A program made the translations under genes and the position numbers. 64,000 nucleotides of DNA, taken from an uncultured Draconibacterium sp. Its GTDB lineage: Bacteria; Bacteroidota; Bacteroidia; Bacteroidales; Prolixibacteraceae. Positions 32,912-41,842 of this stretch are shown piece after piece. The notes under the pieces are model-generated. The model was not told the origin of the DNA. It made no database searches and saw nothing but the letters and a program-made list of their open reading frames with translations. The DNA is taken from NCBI RefSeq assembly GCF_963675585.1, contig NZ_OY776414.1, positions 1,467,001 to 1,531,000 of the forward strand. Direction: 5' to 3'. Numbering within the stretch: the first letter of the stretch is position 1; every line of letters starts with the position of its first letter.

Positions 32912-35629
32912 TTAATAATCAGACAACCTACCAGATGCTTCTATCAACGATTTAAGCAAAGCATTAAAAGCTTTGGCATTTTTTAAATCATCAATACTCT
33001 GTTGCATTCTGTACCTCCATTTATGGCGAACATTACTTGGCTCATTAATCTGTTCTTCCTGCGTTTTATCCCACCGCAAGCGGCCATCCATTGCCAGTAA
33101 ATCCTGAATAGGAAAGGTTGTCCACATCGCATTTGAATACAGATGTTGAACAATAATTTGTTTGCAGATGTCAGGCTCGGCATAAAAAGGTGCCGTTCCG
33201 CTGTTGCCCAATTCCTGTTCGTAAAAAAGTTGTGTTGACTCACGATCTTCTTCCCACCACCCGCGAATGGTGGACATATCGTGCGTTGAAGTTGTGCACA
33301 CTGATAAATAGGGCGCATCAGCAGGATGGGCAAATTTAATTTTTGGATTTTTCGACATTCTCTGAATTTCCAGGCTCAAAATGTTTAGCTCATCCATAAC
33401 CGGCGGAACACAATCGGGAACCATTCCCAAATCTTCTCCGCAAACGAGCATGTTACTGGCTTCAATTATGGCAGGCAGTTTTTCCATTCCTTTGTGGTAC
33501 CAAAAATCGTCGTGCCGCTGATAGAAAAATTGCAGATACAACTGGTTGAGCAGATTTTGAGTATAATCGTCCAAAGCTGCAAACGATGCTGTTTGCTGAA
33601 GCGAGATTCGCGGCTGCCATTGATCGTGACCGGTTTGAATAAACAAAACATTGGCGATCAAATCAAACAATCCGTCTCTTATTTTCCGGTTTTTATCTGA
33701 AAGATTTTCCTCCTCAACATCGCTCAAAAACCATGCATTTACTTTCACCTGCGAACTGAACTCTTCTTTCATTCGGTAACTGTCGTCTCCGGTAGGTTCC
33801 AAAAACTTTTGAATCACTTCACCAGCGAATTCTCCAAACAGGTCTTCTATTAAATACTGTCGAATATAAGGTTGCACCATTCGCTCGAAATCAAACGGCA
33901 CTCCAAAACCTTCAATTTCACTGGCAGTTAAGGGCAGCGCCGGATTAAAATAACCCAATAAACCTTCAACTGCATCTTCCGGAATTTCCCAAATTCTAAA
34001 AAAACCAAGAATGTGATCGATCCGGTATGCATCAAAATAATCGGCCATTTTGTGCAGGCGTTTTTTCCACCACGAATAATTTTCTTCGGCCATTCTTTCC
34101 CAATTGTAGGTTGGAAAACCCCAGTTCTGACCTTTTACTGCAAAATCGTCGGGTGGAGCACCTGCTTGTGCGCCCAAGTTAAAAAGTTCAGGCTCGGTCC
34201 AGGCTTCCACACTGTTTGGGCTGATTCCAATCGGAATATCACCTTTTAACACGATGCCATTCTCGCGTGCGTACAAACTCACTTCACTCAATTGTTTATC
34301 AAGGTGAAACTGGATAAAATAATGAACGGCAATATCGTCCCATTCCTTCGATGTTGGATTGGTAAGTTTTAATATGGCTTTTTTATCGTATGTGCTGTAT
34401 TTCCCCCAAAGCCTAAAATCAGGGCTTTTCATTTTATCGCGCAGATATACAAATGCAGCATAAGGCACCAGCCATTCTCTATTTTTGTCAAAAAAACGTT
34501 TGTAATCTTCTCTATCAAAAAAAGTAGCTTTTTCCTGATCAAATAGTAATTTATAATAATCCGATTTTAATTTTAACACCTCGGGATAATCAACATGCGT
34601 ACTGGCATTTAACTGTGCTTTTTTTGCAGCATATTCATTCATTTTGTCCTTATCCTTTAACACACCCATTTTATCCAAATTCAAATAAACGGGGTGAAGT
34701 GCCATAACCGAAATCGACTTGTACGGGTACGAATCGAGCCAGTTGTGCGACGCAATGGTTTCATTTACAGGCAAAAGCTGCACCATTTTCATTCCAACGC
34801 TTTTGGCCCAGTCGATAAAATCGATTAAATCGCCAAAATCGCCAACACCGAAGCTTTTTTCACTTCGCTGCGAAAAAACAGGAATACTTACACCAGCGCC
34901 TTTCCAGTTTCCCAGCGGGTATTTAAAACTTTCATCTGATTTAACAAGCAACAAAGAATCAGCATCTAAGGAAGGGATTTCCAAAAACCGGTCAGCTCCT
35001 TCTTCCAGGGTAACCAGCTCTTTTTTAACCGTATCGTAAATCCCGTATTTATAGTGGACAGGCGATTTAATTCCAGCCAGATTTATTGAACCTGACCAGA
35101 TTGCAGTATTGGAATCGCAGGCAAGCAATAAAGGTTTTTGTTTGTTCCAATTCCCAAGTGTCAATTGATTTCCCAACACACAGACCTGGTAATTTTCACC
35201 AATCCTTGGCACCTGAATCCTAAATTGCAAGGTGCTTTTTGCCCTCGACACAGCACCTTTGGCTGCAGAGTTTACTTTCATTATTACCTCTGAAAAAGCA
35301 GAACTAAACATTGCTTTCTCTTCCCTACCGGGAGCACGCCAACTATCTGTAATATGAATTAAATCCTTTGTTTGCGCAGGCAGAGCCAAAGTTCTTTCGT
35401 TACCCCACTCCCATGTCACACTTCCGTTTTCGTCCTTCAGATAATATTTATATTCCAACAATTTAACTGCGTTAGGAATTTCAATTTCAACAGACCAATT
35501 GCCATTGTCGGTATAATTTAAAACGATCGCTTTTGAGACATCTCTGTTTCCCAAAAATTTACCTGCCCCACTCACACAAATTTGCTGTCCGGGTCTGGTA
35601 AAATAATTAATGTTGAATCTGATTTTCAT
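32912..35629 (-). CDS. malQ: 4-alpha-glucanotransferase with two N-terminal CBM20 domains (DPE2-like)
   Basis: The 905-residue protein carries two starch-binding CBM20 modules (about 1-100 and 130-235; WSVEIEIPNAVKLLEYKYYLKD, LGNQLTLGNWNKQKPLLL) ahead of a GH77 catalytic domain (about 250-890). GH77 landmarks are FGVGDFGDLIDFIDWAKSVG, QLLPVNETIASHNWLDSYPY, YRIDHILGFFRIWEIP (nucleophile Asp), CGEDLGMVPDCV (acid Glu) and TSTHDMSTIRGWW. The layout is that of plant DPE2 and bacterial homologues, which transfer glucose between maltose and glycogen-like polymers. Cytoplasmic. It is the last gene of a minus-strand stretch with the creatininase gene upstream (29 bp). Confidence 0.95.
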   Translation of the reverse strand: MKIRFNINYFTRPGQQICVSGAGKFLGNRDVSKAIVLNYTDNGNWSVEIEIPNAVKLLEYKYYLKDENGSVTWEWGNERTLALPAQTKDLIHITDSWRAPGREEKAMFSSAFSEVIMKVNSAAKGAVSRAKSTLQFRIQVPRIGENYQVCVLGNQLTLGNWNKQKPLLLACDSNTAIWSGSINLAGIKSPVHYKYGIYDTVKKELVTLEEGADRFLEIPSLDADSLLLVKSDESFKYPLGNWKGAGVSIPVFSQRSEKSFGVGDFGDLIDFIDWAKSVGMKMVQLLPVNETIASHNWLDSYPYKSISVMALHPVYLNLDKMGVLKDKDKMNEYAAKKAQLNASTHVDYPEVLKLKSDYYKLLFDQEKATFFDREDYKRFFDKNREWLVPYAAFVYLRDKMKSPDFRLWGKYSTYDKKAILKLTNPTSKEWDDIAVHYFIQFHLDKQLSEVSLYARENGIVLKGDIPIGISPNSVEAWTEPELFNLGAQAGAPPDDFAVKGQNWGFPTYNWERMAEENYSWWKKRLHKMADYFDAYRIDHILGFFRIWEIPEDAVEGLLGYFNPALPLTASEIEGFGVPFDFERMVQPYIRQYLIEDLFGEFAGEVIQKFLEPTGDDSYRMKEEFSSQVKVNAWFLSDVEEENLSDKNRKIRDGLFDLIANVLFIQTGHDQWQPRISLQQTASFAALDDYTQNLLNQLYLQFFYQRHDDFWYHKGMEKLPAIIEASNMLVCGEDLGMVPDCVPPVMDELNILSLEIQRMSKNPKIKFAHPADAPYLSVCTTSTHDMSTIRGWWEEDRESTQLFYEQELGNSGTAPFYAEPDICKQIIVQHLYSNAMWTTFPIQDLLAMDGRLRWDKTQEEQINEPSNVRHKWRYRMQQSIDDLKNAKAFNALLKSLIEASGRLSDY

Positions 35630-35658
35630 AAGCCAAAATTAGCTTTAATGTTTGAAAG

Positions 35659-36537
35659 TTATTGTTTCGTTTTTAAGGGATTTTTTGCGTCTTCGAAAAA
35701 CTGTTTTTGTAAGGCAGGAACAACTGTATCCGCTTTCACCAACTGAATCATTTCAACCAATTGTCTAACGGTTTCGTTTATCAGAAATTCGCCGGCTTTG
35801 GCAGTTGCTTTTGATGCATCGCCACCATAATGATTTGGAAAACTGGCATACCACCAAATTCCGGTGTACACATATTTTAAATGGTTAATTCTATCCAAAT
35901 CTTCTCCCGATTGTTGCGAAGAACGCTCCACATGCGTAAAATCGGGTTGTGCTGCTGCCATCATCGATGTTTCACTGTTTCCGGCGTGTTGATCGTATTT
36001 ATCGTACTGACTTGCTTCCACTGCTTTTTTCTCCACTTCCGGATTGTCCTGAGGACGAAACCAATACAACGAATAATTGCGTGGCTCGGAAAGCTGTGCC
36101 ATTCCAAAATAATTCAGAAAAGCGTTATTTCCGCCATGGCCGTTTACAATTATAATTTTTTCAAAACCGTTTCGGTTAAGTTCATCCAGTGTTTCCTGAA
36201 GAATTTTCCAAATCAGCTCGGGCGAGTAAGCAATAGTTCCGGGTTGCTGCCTGGCTTCATTTATCTGGCTAAAATAATACCAGGGAAAAACTACAGCATA
36301 TTCCTGCTCAGCGGCTCTTAACGAATATTCGCGCGACATGTATAAATCGGTTCCCAAAGGAAGCTGAGCACCGTGCTTTTCCATTACTCCAATGGGAATA
36401 ATACAGGTTTTTTCGCTTTTTTCAACTGCTTTCACAAAATCAGGTGCGGTTAATTCTTCCAATCGATACGACAAATCCTGACTGAATACGGAAAAGGAAA
36501 TACTCAGAACAAATAAAAACGAAGCAAAACGTTTCAT
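35659..36537 (-). CDS. Secreted creatininase-family amidohydrolase
   Basis: The 292-residue protein has a signal peptide (MKRFASFLFVLSISFSVFSQ). The creatininase metal site is visible in IIPIGVMEKHGAQLPLGTDLY (Glu, His, Asp), VNGHGGN (His) and DQHAGNSETSMMAA (His and Glu). The family includes creatininase and enzymes cleaving cyclic amides; the natural substrate here is unknown. Periplasmic location is unusual for creatininase itself. The C-terminal 30 residues (VPALQKQFFEDAKNPLKTKQ) are an extra tail. Confidence 0.9.
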   Translation of the reverse strand: MKRFASFLFVLSISFSVFSQDLSYRLEELTAPDFVKAVEKSEKTCIIPIGVMEKHGAQLPLGTDLYMSREYSLRAAEQEYAVVFPWYYFSQINEARQQPGTIAYSPELIWKILQETLDELNRNGFEKIIIVNGHGGNNAFLNYFGMAQLSEPRNYSLYWFRPQDNPEVEKKAVEASQYDKYDQHAGNSETSMMAAAQPDFTHVERSSQQSGEDLDRINHLKYVYTGIWWYASFPNHYGGDASKATAKAGEFLINETVRQLVEMIQLVKADTVVPALQKQFFEDAKNPLKTKQ

Positions 36538-36770
36538 AGATTTTAGGTTTAAGTTAAACTTTTCATAAAAATAGAATCTTCCGGCTGTTTTAACAATGAT
36601 TTCCTACTTTTAACAAAAAAGATATAAATTTTAGAAAAACGTAGAAAAAAACAACTTTATTAATTCGTCCCTGTTTTGAATGGGGCGTTAATATAAAAGC
36701 TAAAACTTTATTGTTCTTCTACTACCTAAAATCGCACATTGTTCTTAAATTGTTTCAAAAAAAACAGCAC

Positions 36771-38057
36771 ATGCAAATAGTAATTGCACACAGTCATTTA
36801 AATCCCGGAGGAGTAACGCGAATTATTGAATCTCAGATTGATAGTCTCAGTGGAAACGATATAAAAGTGTTAGTGGGGGCATGTTCCGATGAAGAAAGCA
36901 TAACATCGCGAGGAGCCGAATTGCATATTATTGAAGACCTGAATTACCTGGAACGAAGAAAATATTCGGACAAGCAGGCAATGGAATTGTTGCACAAAAT
37001 TCACCGCGAATTACGCGAACACCTTGGCAAGGATAGTGTTCTTCATTTTCACAATTTAAATCTCGGGAAAAATCCGATTGTTACCTATGCTGTTTATTTA
37101 CTGGCAAAGGAAGGAGTACGTGTTTTTAATCATGCACACGATTTTGCGGAAGACCGGCCTACAAATCTTCAGTTTTTAAAGGAAATTTTAACCGACATAT
37201 TCTTACAGGATGTAAATGAAGTTTTGTATCCGAATCTTCCCAGTTATCAGTTTGGTGTACTCAACTCGCACGATTACGAAAGACTTGTATCGTATGGTGT
37301 GAATACAGACAGAGTGGAATGGTTACCAAATCCGGTAGCGGTAAAGGTTTCGGATGAAGTTCCGGACAAGGAGAATGCGAAGACTGACATTTGTACTTCG
37401 CTTCAGTTGAATCCGGAGAAGCTTCTGGTAACTTATCCGGTTCGCGTTATACAACGCAAAAATATTGGTGAGTTTATTCTGCTATCACTACTTTTTGCAC
37501 ACAAAGCCAACTTTGTGGTTACTCAGCCACCGCAAAATCCGGTGGAAATTGAAATGTACAATCAATGGTTGGCATTTTGTGAAAAAGAAGGCATTACAAT
37601 TGCATTTGAAGCCGGTACAAAAGTCGATTTTGAGAAACTGTTAAGTGGCAGTGATTTTTGCATTACAACCAGTTATAAAGAAGGATTTGGAATGGTATAT
37701 CTGGAGCCTTGGTTGCTGGATACTCCGGTTGTTGGGCGCGACATCGATTTTATTACAAAAGACTTTCGAAAAGATGGTTTTGAGTTCCCGACCTTGTATT
37801 ATAAAATAAATATTCCGGGAGTTAAAATCGATTTTAAAGACCTGAACATGAAAATGCAAATGGAAATTATATCAGGAATAAACAGCGGCAAAATAGAAAA
37901 ACAAAAAATATTTGAACAAAACCCCATTCTCAACACTTTGTTTAGAACGGTTGCTACTCATATTACCGAAAAAAATAAATCAATTATCAGAAACAACTAT
38001 TCGTTAAAAGGGTATGGAATTAAACTTCAGGAGCGATATAAAAAAATGGTTGGATAA
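36771..38057 (+). CDS. GT4-type glycosyltransferase (compatible-solute cluster)
   Basis: I use the ATG at 36771 (MQIVIAHSHLNPGGVTRIIE), where the conserved first strand and glycine loop of GT-B enzymes begin; the frame is open from a TTG at 36711. At 428 residues it shows GT4 features: LHFHNLNLGKNP in the N-domain, VTYPVRVIQRKNIGEFILLS at the start of the C-domain and TTSYKEGFGMVYLEPWLL, the donor-binding E-x7-E motif. Its 3' end overlaps the HAD gene by 44 bp, so the two are translationally linked. The product is inferred from the cluster: transfer of a sugar to (glucosyl-)phosphoglycerate. Confidence 0.88.
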   Translation: MQIVIAHSHLNPGGVTRIIESQIDSLSGNDIKVLVGACSDEESITSRGAELHIIEDLNYLERRKYSDKQAMELLHKIHRELREHLGKDSVLHFHNLNLGKNPIVTYAVYLLAKEGVRVFNHAHDFAEDRPTNLQFLKEILTDIFLQDVNEVLYPNLPSYQFGVLNSHDYERLVSYGVNTDRVEWLPNPVAVKVSDEVPDKENAKTDICTSLQLNPEKLLVTYPVRVIQRKNIGEFILLSLLFAHKANFVVTQPPQNPVEIEMYNQWLAFCEKEGITIAFEAGTKVDFEKLLSGSDFCITTSYKEGFGMVYLEPWLLDTPVVGRDIDFITKDFRKDGFEFPTLYYKINIPGVKIDFKDLNMKMQMEIISGINSGKIEKQKIFEQNPILNTLFRTVATHITEKNKSIIRNNYSLKGYGIKLQERYKKMVG

Positions 38058-38931
38058 CACGGAAAAACTGGAGCCAATTCCAACAACCTTTTGTCCCAAT
38101 TTAAAGACTGACTCAGGGCAAAAAATAAAAGCGGTAATTTTCGATATATACGGGACACTGCTTATTTCATCATCCGGCGACATTGATCAGGCCTCGTTAT
38201 CGGGCGATAATATGCGCATGGCAATGGAAGCGGGAGGTTTTGATTTGCAAAGTTGCCAGCCCGGTGTCTGTACATTTTTACTTGATCAGTTGCAGGAACA
38301 AATTGCAATTCAGCACAATGAGTTGCGCTTGCAGGGGCATCCTTTTCCTGACGTTGATATTTTTAAGGTTTGGGAAGGAATGTTTGCAGCTGCCGAAGAG
38401 CAAAAACTCCTCAAACGATCGGGCAGCGAATCGTTGGTTGATACAATTTTTATGTTCGAAATTTTAAGTAACAAAGTGTATCCCATGCCGGGAATGAAAG
38501 AGGTTTTGAATGCATTAAGACAAAAAGGGATTCCATTGGGAATTGTTTCCAACGCGCAGTTTTACACGCCTATTATTATGAATTACTTTCTGACAGGAGA
38601 ATTTACACCGCGCAAGGATATTGAATTCTTCGACAAAGATTTATCGGTCTTTTCGTTTAAAGAGCTTCGTGCAAAACCCGATACTGCTCTCTTTGATCCC
38701 ATAAAAACAACACTTGAAAATAAATACAAGATTCAAGCTTCCGAAGCTGTTTTTGTGGGTAACGACATGCTAAAAGATGTATATACTGCCACAAACAGCG
38801 GTTTAAAAACGATATTATTTGCCGGTGACGAACGTTCGCTTCGCTTACGCGAAAAAGATGCGCGGGTAAAAGGAATGTTCCCCGACTTTATTATTAATGA
38901 TTTATCGCAATTGACTAAAATTATTGACTAA
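38014..38931 (+). CDS. HAD-superfamily hydrolase
   Basis: The 305-residue protein has a 38-residue lead followed by HAD motif I FDIYGTLL (D44, with Tyr at the +2 position), motif II IVSNAQF, the motif III lysine in RAKPDTALF and motif IV FVGNDMLKD. DxYGT is the form seen in haloacid dehalogenases, whereas most phosphatases have DxDGT. In the cluster it sits where a glucosyl- or mannosylglucosyl-3-phosphoglycerate phosphatase would be expected. Phosphatase activity is plausible but not proven by the motif. Confidence 0.85.
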   Translation: MELNFRSDIKKWLDNTEKLEPIPTTFCPNLKTDSGQKIKAVIFDIYGTLLISSSGDIDQASLSGDNMRMAMEAGGFDLQSCQPGVCTFLLDQLQEQIAIQHNELRLQGHPFPDVDIFKVWEGMFAAAEEQKLLKRSGSESLVDTIFMFEILSNKVYPMPGMKEVLNALRQKGIPLGIVSNAQFYTPIIMNYFLTGEFTPRKDIEFFDKDLSVFSFKELRAKPDTALFDPIKTTLENKYKIQASEAVFVGNDMLKDVYTATNSGLKTILFAGDERSLRLREKDARVKGMFPDFIINDLSQLTKIID

Positions 38932-39003
38932 AACTATCCTGCCTAAAATTGAACGAAGAGCTTAAACTTATTACCAGGTATTAACAGGATAAAAAAAAAT
39001 CTT

Positions 39004-40458
39004 ATGAAACTCAACGAATTACGAATAGGTATAATCCACTCCTTAATTGGAAAAAACGACGGTGTTTCAATTGTAATCGACCAAACGGTGGAAGCCATGT
39101 CGCAGCATCTGGGAATCAACATTGGTAACTTCTTCTTTTTGGCAGCTCACTCTTCGCCACGGTTTAATGCACAAACCAACGACGTGTTCTGGCATAAAAG
39201 TGACGTCCACAAAAACATCATCCGTAATTTTAATAGTCCCGACACAGAAGGACTTGACGAGATGATCCACGAAAATGCCCTGTACGCAAAAAAAGTAATT
39301 AAGGAGTGGGTTGACGAAAACGATATCGATCTGATTATTGCACACAATACTTCGCATCCCTACAACTTTATAACTGCCGTTGGTTTGGGATACTACATTG
39401 AAGAATTACGTGCTGAAGGAATTATTTGGCCAAAACTAATGGTTTGGTGGCATGACTCGTATTTCGAACGCGATATATTTGCCAATCCAAACGAAGTAAT
39501 TAAAAAGTACATTAAATACCTTCCGGGAGTAACCTACGTAAACTCCATTGCATTTATCAATAAGCAGCAAATCGAATTGGGAAAAAGGTTGTTTAACCAG
39601 TACAACAGCAGCAAGCTCGAGAAATTCTTCAAGCTTCGCACAACAGTTGTGCCGAATACCAGTGAAATTCCGTGGGATTGGGAGGATCTGAATCCAGATT
39701 CTGAAAAACTGATCTGCCCGCCACAAGACAATTACAATGATTCGTTTTTTAAAGACATTGGACTGGAAAAACAAGTGGAAAGCAAAGGTTTTACGCTCGA
39801 TGACACTGTAATATTGCTTCAGCACACACGTGTTGTTCCGCGTAAAAAAATTGAATTGGCAATCGATCTGGCTTTCGAACTCGATAAAAAATTCAAAAAG
39901 AACAACAAAGAAAAATGTGTTGCGATCATTGTTAGTGGCCATTCCGGAGATGAACAAAACGAATATTTGAATAATTTATATGTACACTATTCCGATCTCT
40001 GCAAAAAAGATCCGGCAAGTAATGTTGTTCTCATATTTGGAGAGCACAATATTCTGTCGCACCGCGATATTATTGTAGATAAAAAATTCTACAATTTTGC
40101 AGAAATACCATCGATTGTAGCCGCTCACGGAGGAATTGGCACCTATTTCAGTGATGTGGAAGGTTTTGGAAATAACCTGTTGGAAATGATTTCGTTTGCC
40201 GTACCTGCCGTAATAAACAAGTACGATATTTACAAGGAAGAAATCGAACAATTTGGTTTTGATTTGCCTTCGATTGAAACAGGCGAACCCATCAGCAAAG
40301 AACTGGTTGATGCTGCCTACAAACTTTTAACCGATATTCCGTACCGAAACAAAGTAGTTGTAAATAACCTTAAGGTTTTGAAACAAAATTTCGATCATAA
40401 AATTATTGCCGACAAACTGGAACCGATAATTAAAAGTATGTACATGCGCGAATTGTAA
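39004..40458 (+). CDS. Second glycosyltransferase of the cluster (GT-B fold)
   Basis: The 484-residue GT-B protein has N-domain features IGIIHSLIGKNDGVSIVIDQT and LIIAHNTSHPYNFI, and C-domain features ILLQHTRVVPRKKIELAIDLA, VSGHSGDEQNEYLNNL and TYFSDVEGFGNNLLEMISFAVPAVINKY (donor-binding E). It is distantly similar to the GT4 at 36771. Conserved WWHDSYFERD may contact the acceptor. It lies 72 bp after the HAD gene. The linkage formed is unknown; a mannosyl or glucosyl transfer to the product of the next gene is inferred. Confidence 0.85.
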   Translation: MKLNELRIGIIHSLIGKNDGVSIVIDQTVEAMSQHLGINIGNFFFLAAHSSPRFNAQTNDVFWHKSDVHKNIIRNFNSPDTEGLDEMIHENALYAKKVIKEWVDENDIDLIIAHNTSHPYNFITAVGLGYYIEELRAEGIIWPKLMVWWHDSYFERDIFANPNEVIKKYIKYLPGVTYVNSIAFINKQQIELGKRLFNQYNSSKLEKFFKLRTTVVPNTSEIPWDWEDLNPDSEKLICPPQDNYNDSFFKDIGLEKQVESKGFTLDDTVILLQHTRVVPRKKIELAIDLAFELDKKFKKNNKEKCVAIIVSGHSGDEQNEYLNNLYVHYSDLCKKDPASNVVLIFGEHNILSHRDIIVDKKFYNFAEIPSIVAAHGGIGTYFSDVEGFGNNLLEMISFAVPAVINKYDIYKEEIEQFGFDLPSIETGEPISKELVDAAYKLLTDIPYRNKVVVNNLKVLKQNFDHKIIADKLEPIIKSMYMREL

Positions 40459-40613
40459 ATTTTATCGTGGTTTATGTTTACCATAAAGTTAAACGATTCG
40501 TTTCACAGGGAAATACATCCGCCGATATCAGATGTATTAACTATATTTAAATGGTTTCGAATCAATTGCAGATCGAAACGTCGTAGTTATTTGACAAATA
40601 AAAAAAGAATATA

Positions 40614-41831
40614 ATGGGAGATTTTTATCAGAATGGATTTGTAGCTACGCTGCATAATTTAAGGGCCAGACCTTATGAAGAACTGGAACAAAAACTGGAA
40701 AGATTTAGTACAAAACGTCCAATTGGTTTGATCATACCTTCTTTGTATTCTGAACTTTCACGACAGGCTTTAAAAGATATTGTTAAGGTTCTGAAAGACA
40801 TCCCGTATATCTCTGAAATTGTGATTGGTCTCGATCAGGCCAATGAGTCACAATACAAACATGCACTTGAATATTTTGCCGAATTACCCCAGCACCACCG
40901 TGTTTTATGGAACGATGGCCCGCGCATGGAGGAATTTAAAAAGAAACTGAGTACAAAAAAAATTGACACATCGGTTGCTGGTAAAGGACGTAATGTTTGG
41001 TTTTGTTTTGGTTACATGATTGCAAGTGGAAAATCGGAGGCAATTGCCTTGCACGATGCTGATATTATTACCTACAACCGCGAAATGTTGGCACGTTTGG
41101 TGTACCCGGTTGCCGATCCTTCATTCAACTTTAAATATTGCAAAGGCTATTATTTCAGAACAGACGAAGAAAAAATGCACGGACGTGCCGTTCGCCTTTT
41201 GGTAACGCCGCTTTTGCGCACGCTTAAAAAACTTCTCGGACATCATACCTATCTCGAATATTTAGATAGTTTCCGCTATCCGCTTGCTGGCGAATTTTCA
41301 ATGCGTGCCGATATTATAAAAACAATTCGGATACCTTATGACTGGGGACTGGAAATTGGCATTTTATCGGAAGTGGAACGCAACAACGCTTTAAACCGTG
41401 TGTGCCAGGTGGAAATTGCCGACAGGTACGATCACAAACACCAGTCGCTTTCGGCTGAAGATGCAGAGAAAGGTCTGTCGAAAATGAGCCGCGATGTTTC
41501 AAGAGCCATATTTGCAAAATTATCTACTGACGGAATCACATTAACTCCGGAGTTTTTTAGAACCTTAAAAGCAACGTATTACCGTATTGCGCTTGAATTT
41601 GTTGAGCTGTACAAAGCCGATGCTGCCATGAATGGTTTAACATACGATTTTCACAAAGAAGAAGAAGTTATTGATTTGTTTGTAAAAAACGTGTACCAGA
41701 GTGGAATCGATTATTTAAACAATCCGGATACAGTTCCTCTTATGCCAAGTTGGAAACGCGTACAAAGTGCATTTCCGGGAATTCTTGAAGAATTCAACCA
41801 AATTGTTGAAGACGATAACAACATCATTTAA
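40614..41831 (+). CDS. GT81-like glucosyl-3-phosphoglycerate / glucosylglycerate synthase candidate
   Basis: This 405-residue GT-A enzyme has IGLIIPSLYSELSR at the start, then SEIVIGLDQANE, AGKGRNVWFCFGY (123-133) and ALHDADI with the DxD metal motif at 148-150. The later segment LAGEFSMRADIIKTIRIPYDWGLEIGIL is typical of GpgS and mannosylglycerate synthases (GT81/GT78). Retaining transfer of glucose from a nucleotide sugar to 3-phosphoglycerate or glycerate is the likely reaction. It directly precedes (11 bp) a GH13_18 phosphorylase that could cleave the same product. Confidence 0.85.
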   Translation: MGDFYQNGFVATLHNLRARPYEELEQKLERFSTKRPIGLIIPSLYSELSRQALKDIVKVLKDIPYISEIVIGLDQANESQYKHALEYFAELPQHHRVLWNDGPRMEEFKKKLSTKKIDTSVAGKGRNVWFCFGYMIASGKSEAIALHDADIITYNREMLARLVYPVADPSFNFKYCKGYYFRTDEEKMHGRAVRLLVTPLLRTLKKLLGHHTYLEYLDSFRYPLAGEFSMRADIIKTIRIPYDWGLEIGILSEVERNNALNRVCQVEIADRYDHKHQSLSAEDAEKGLSKMSRDVSRAIFAKLSTDGITLTPEFFRTLKATYYRIALEFVELYKADAAMNGLTYDFHKEEEVIDLFVKNVYQSGIDYLNNPDTVPLMPSWKRVQSAFPGILEEFNQIVEDDNNII

Positions 41832-41842
41832 AAGTTACCATT

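Noticed and set aside
35634..35641. TAATTTTG on the minus strand near the 4-alpha-glucanotransferase start as promoter
   Set aside because: It lies 5 bp from the ATG, too close for a -7 element unless the mRNA is leaderless.
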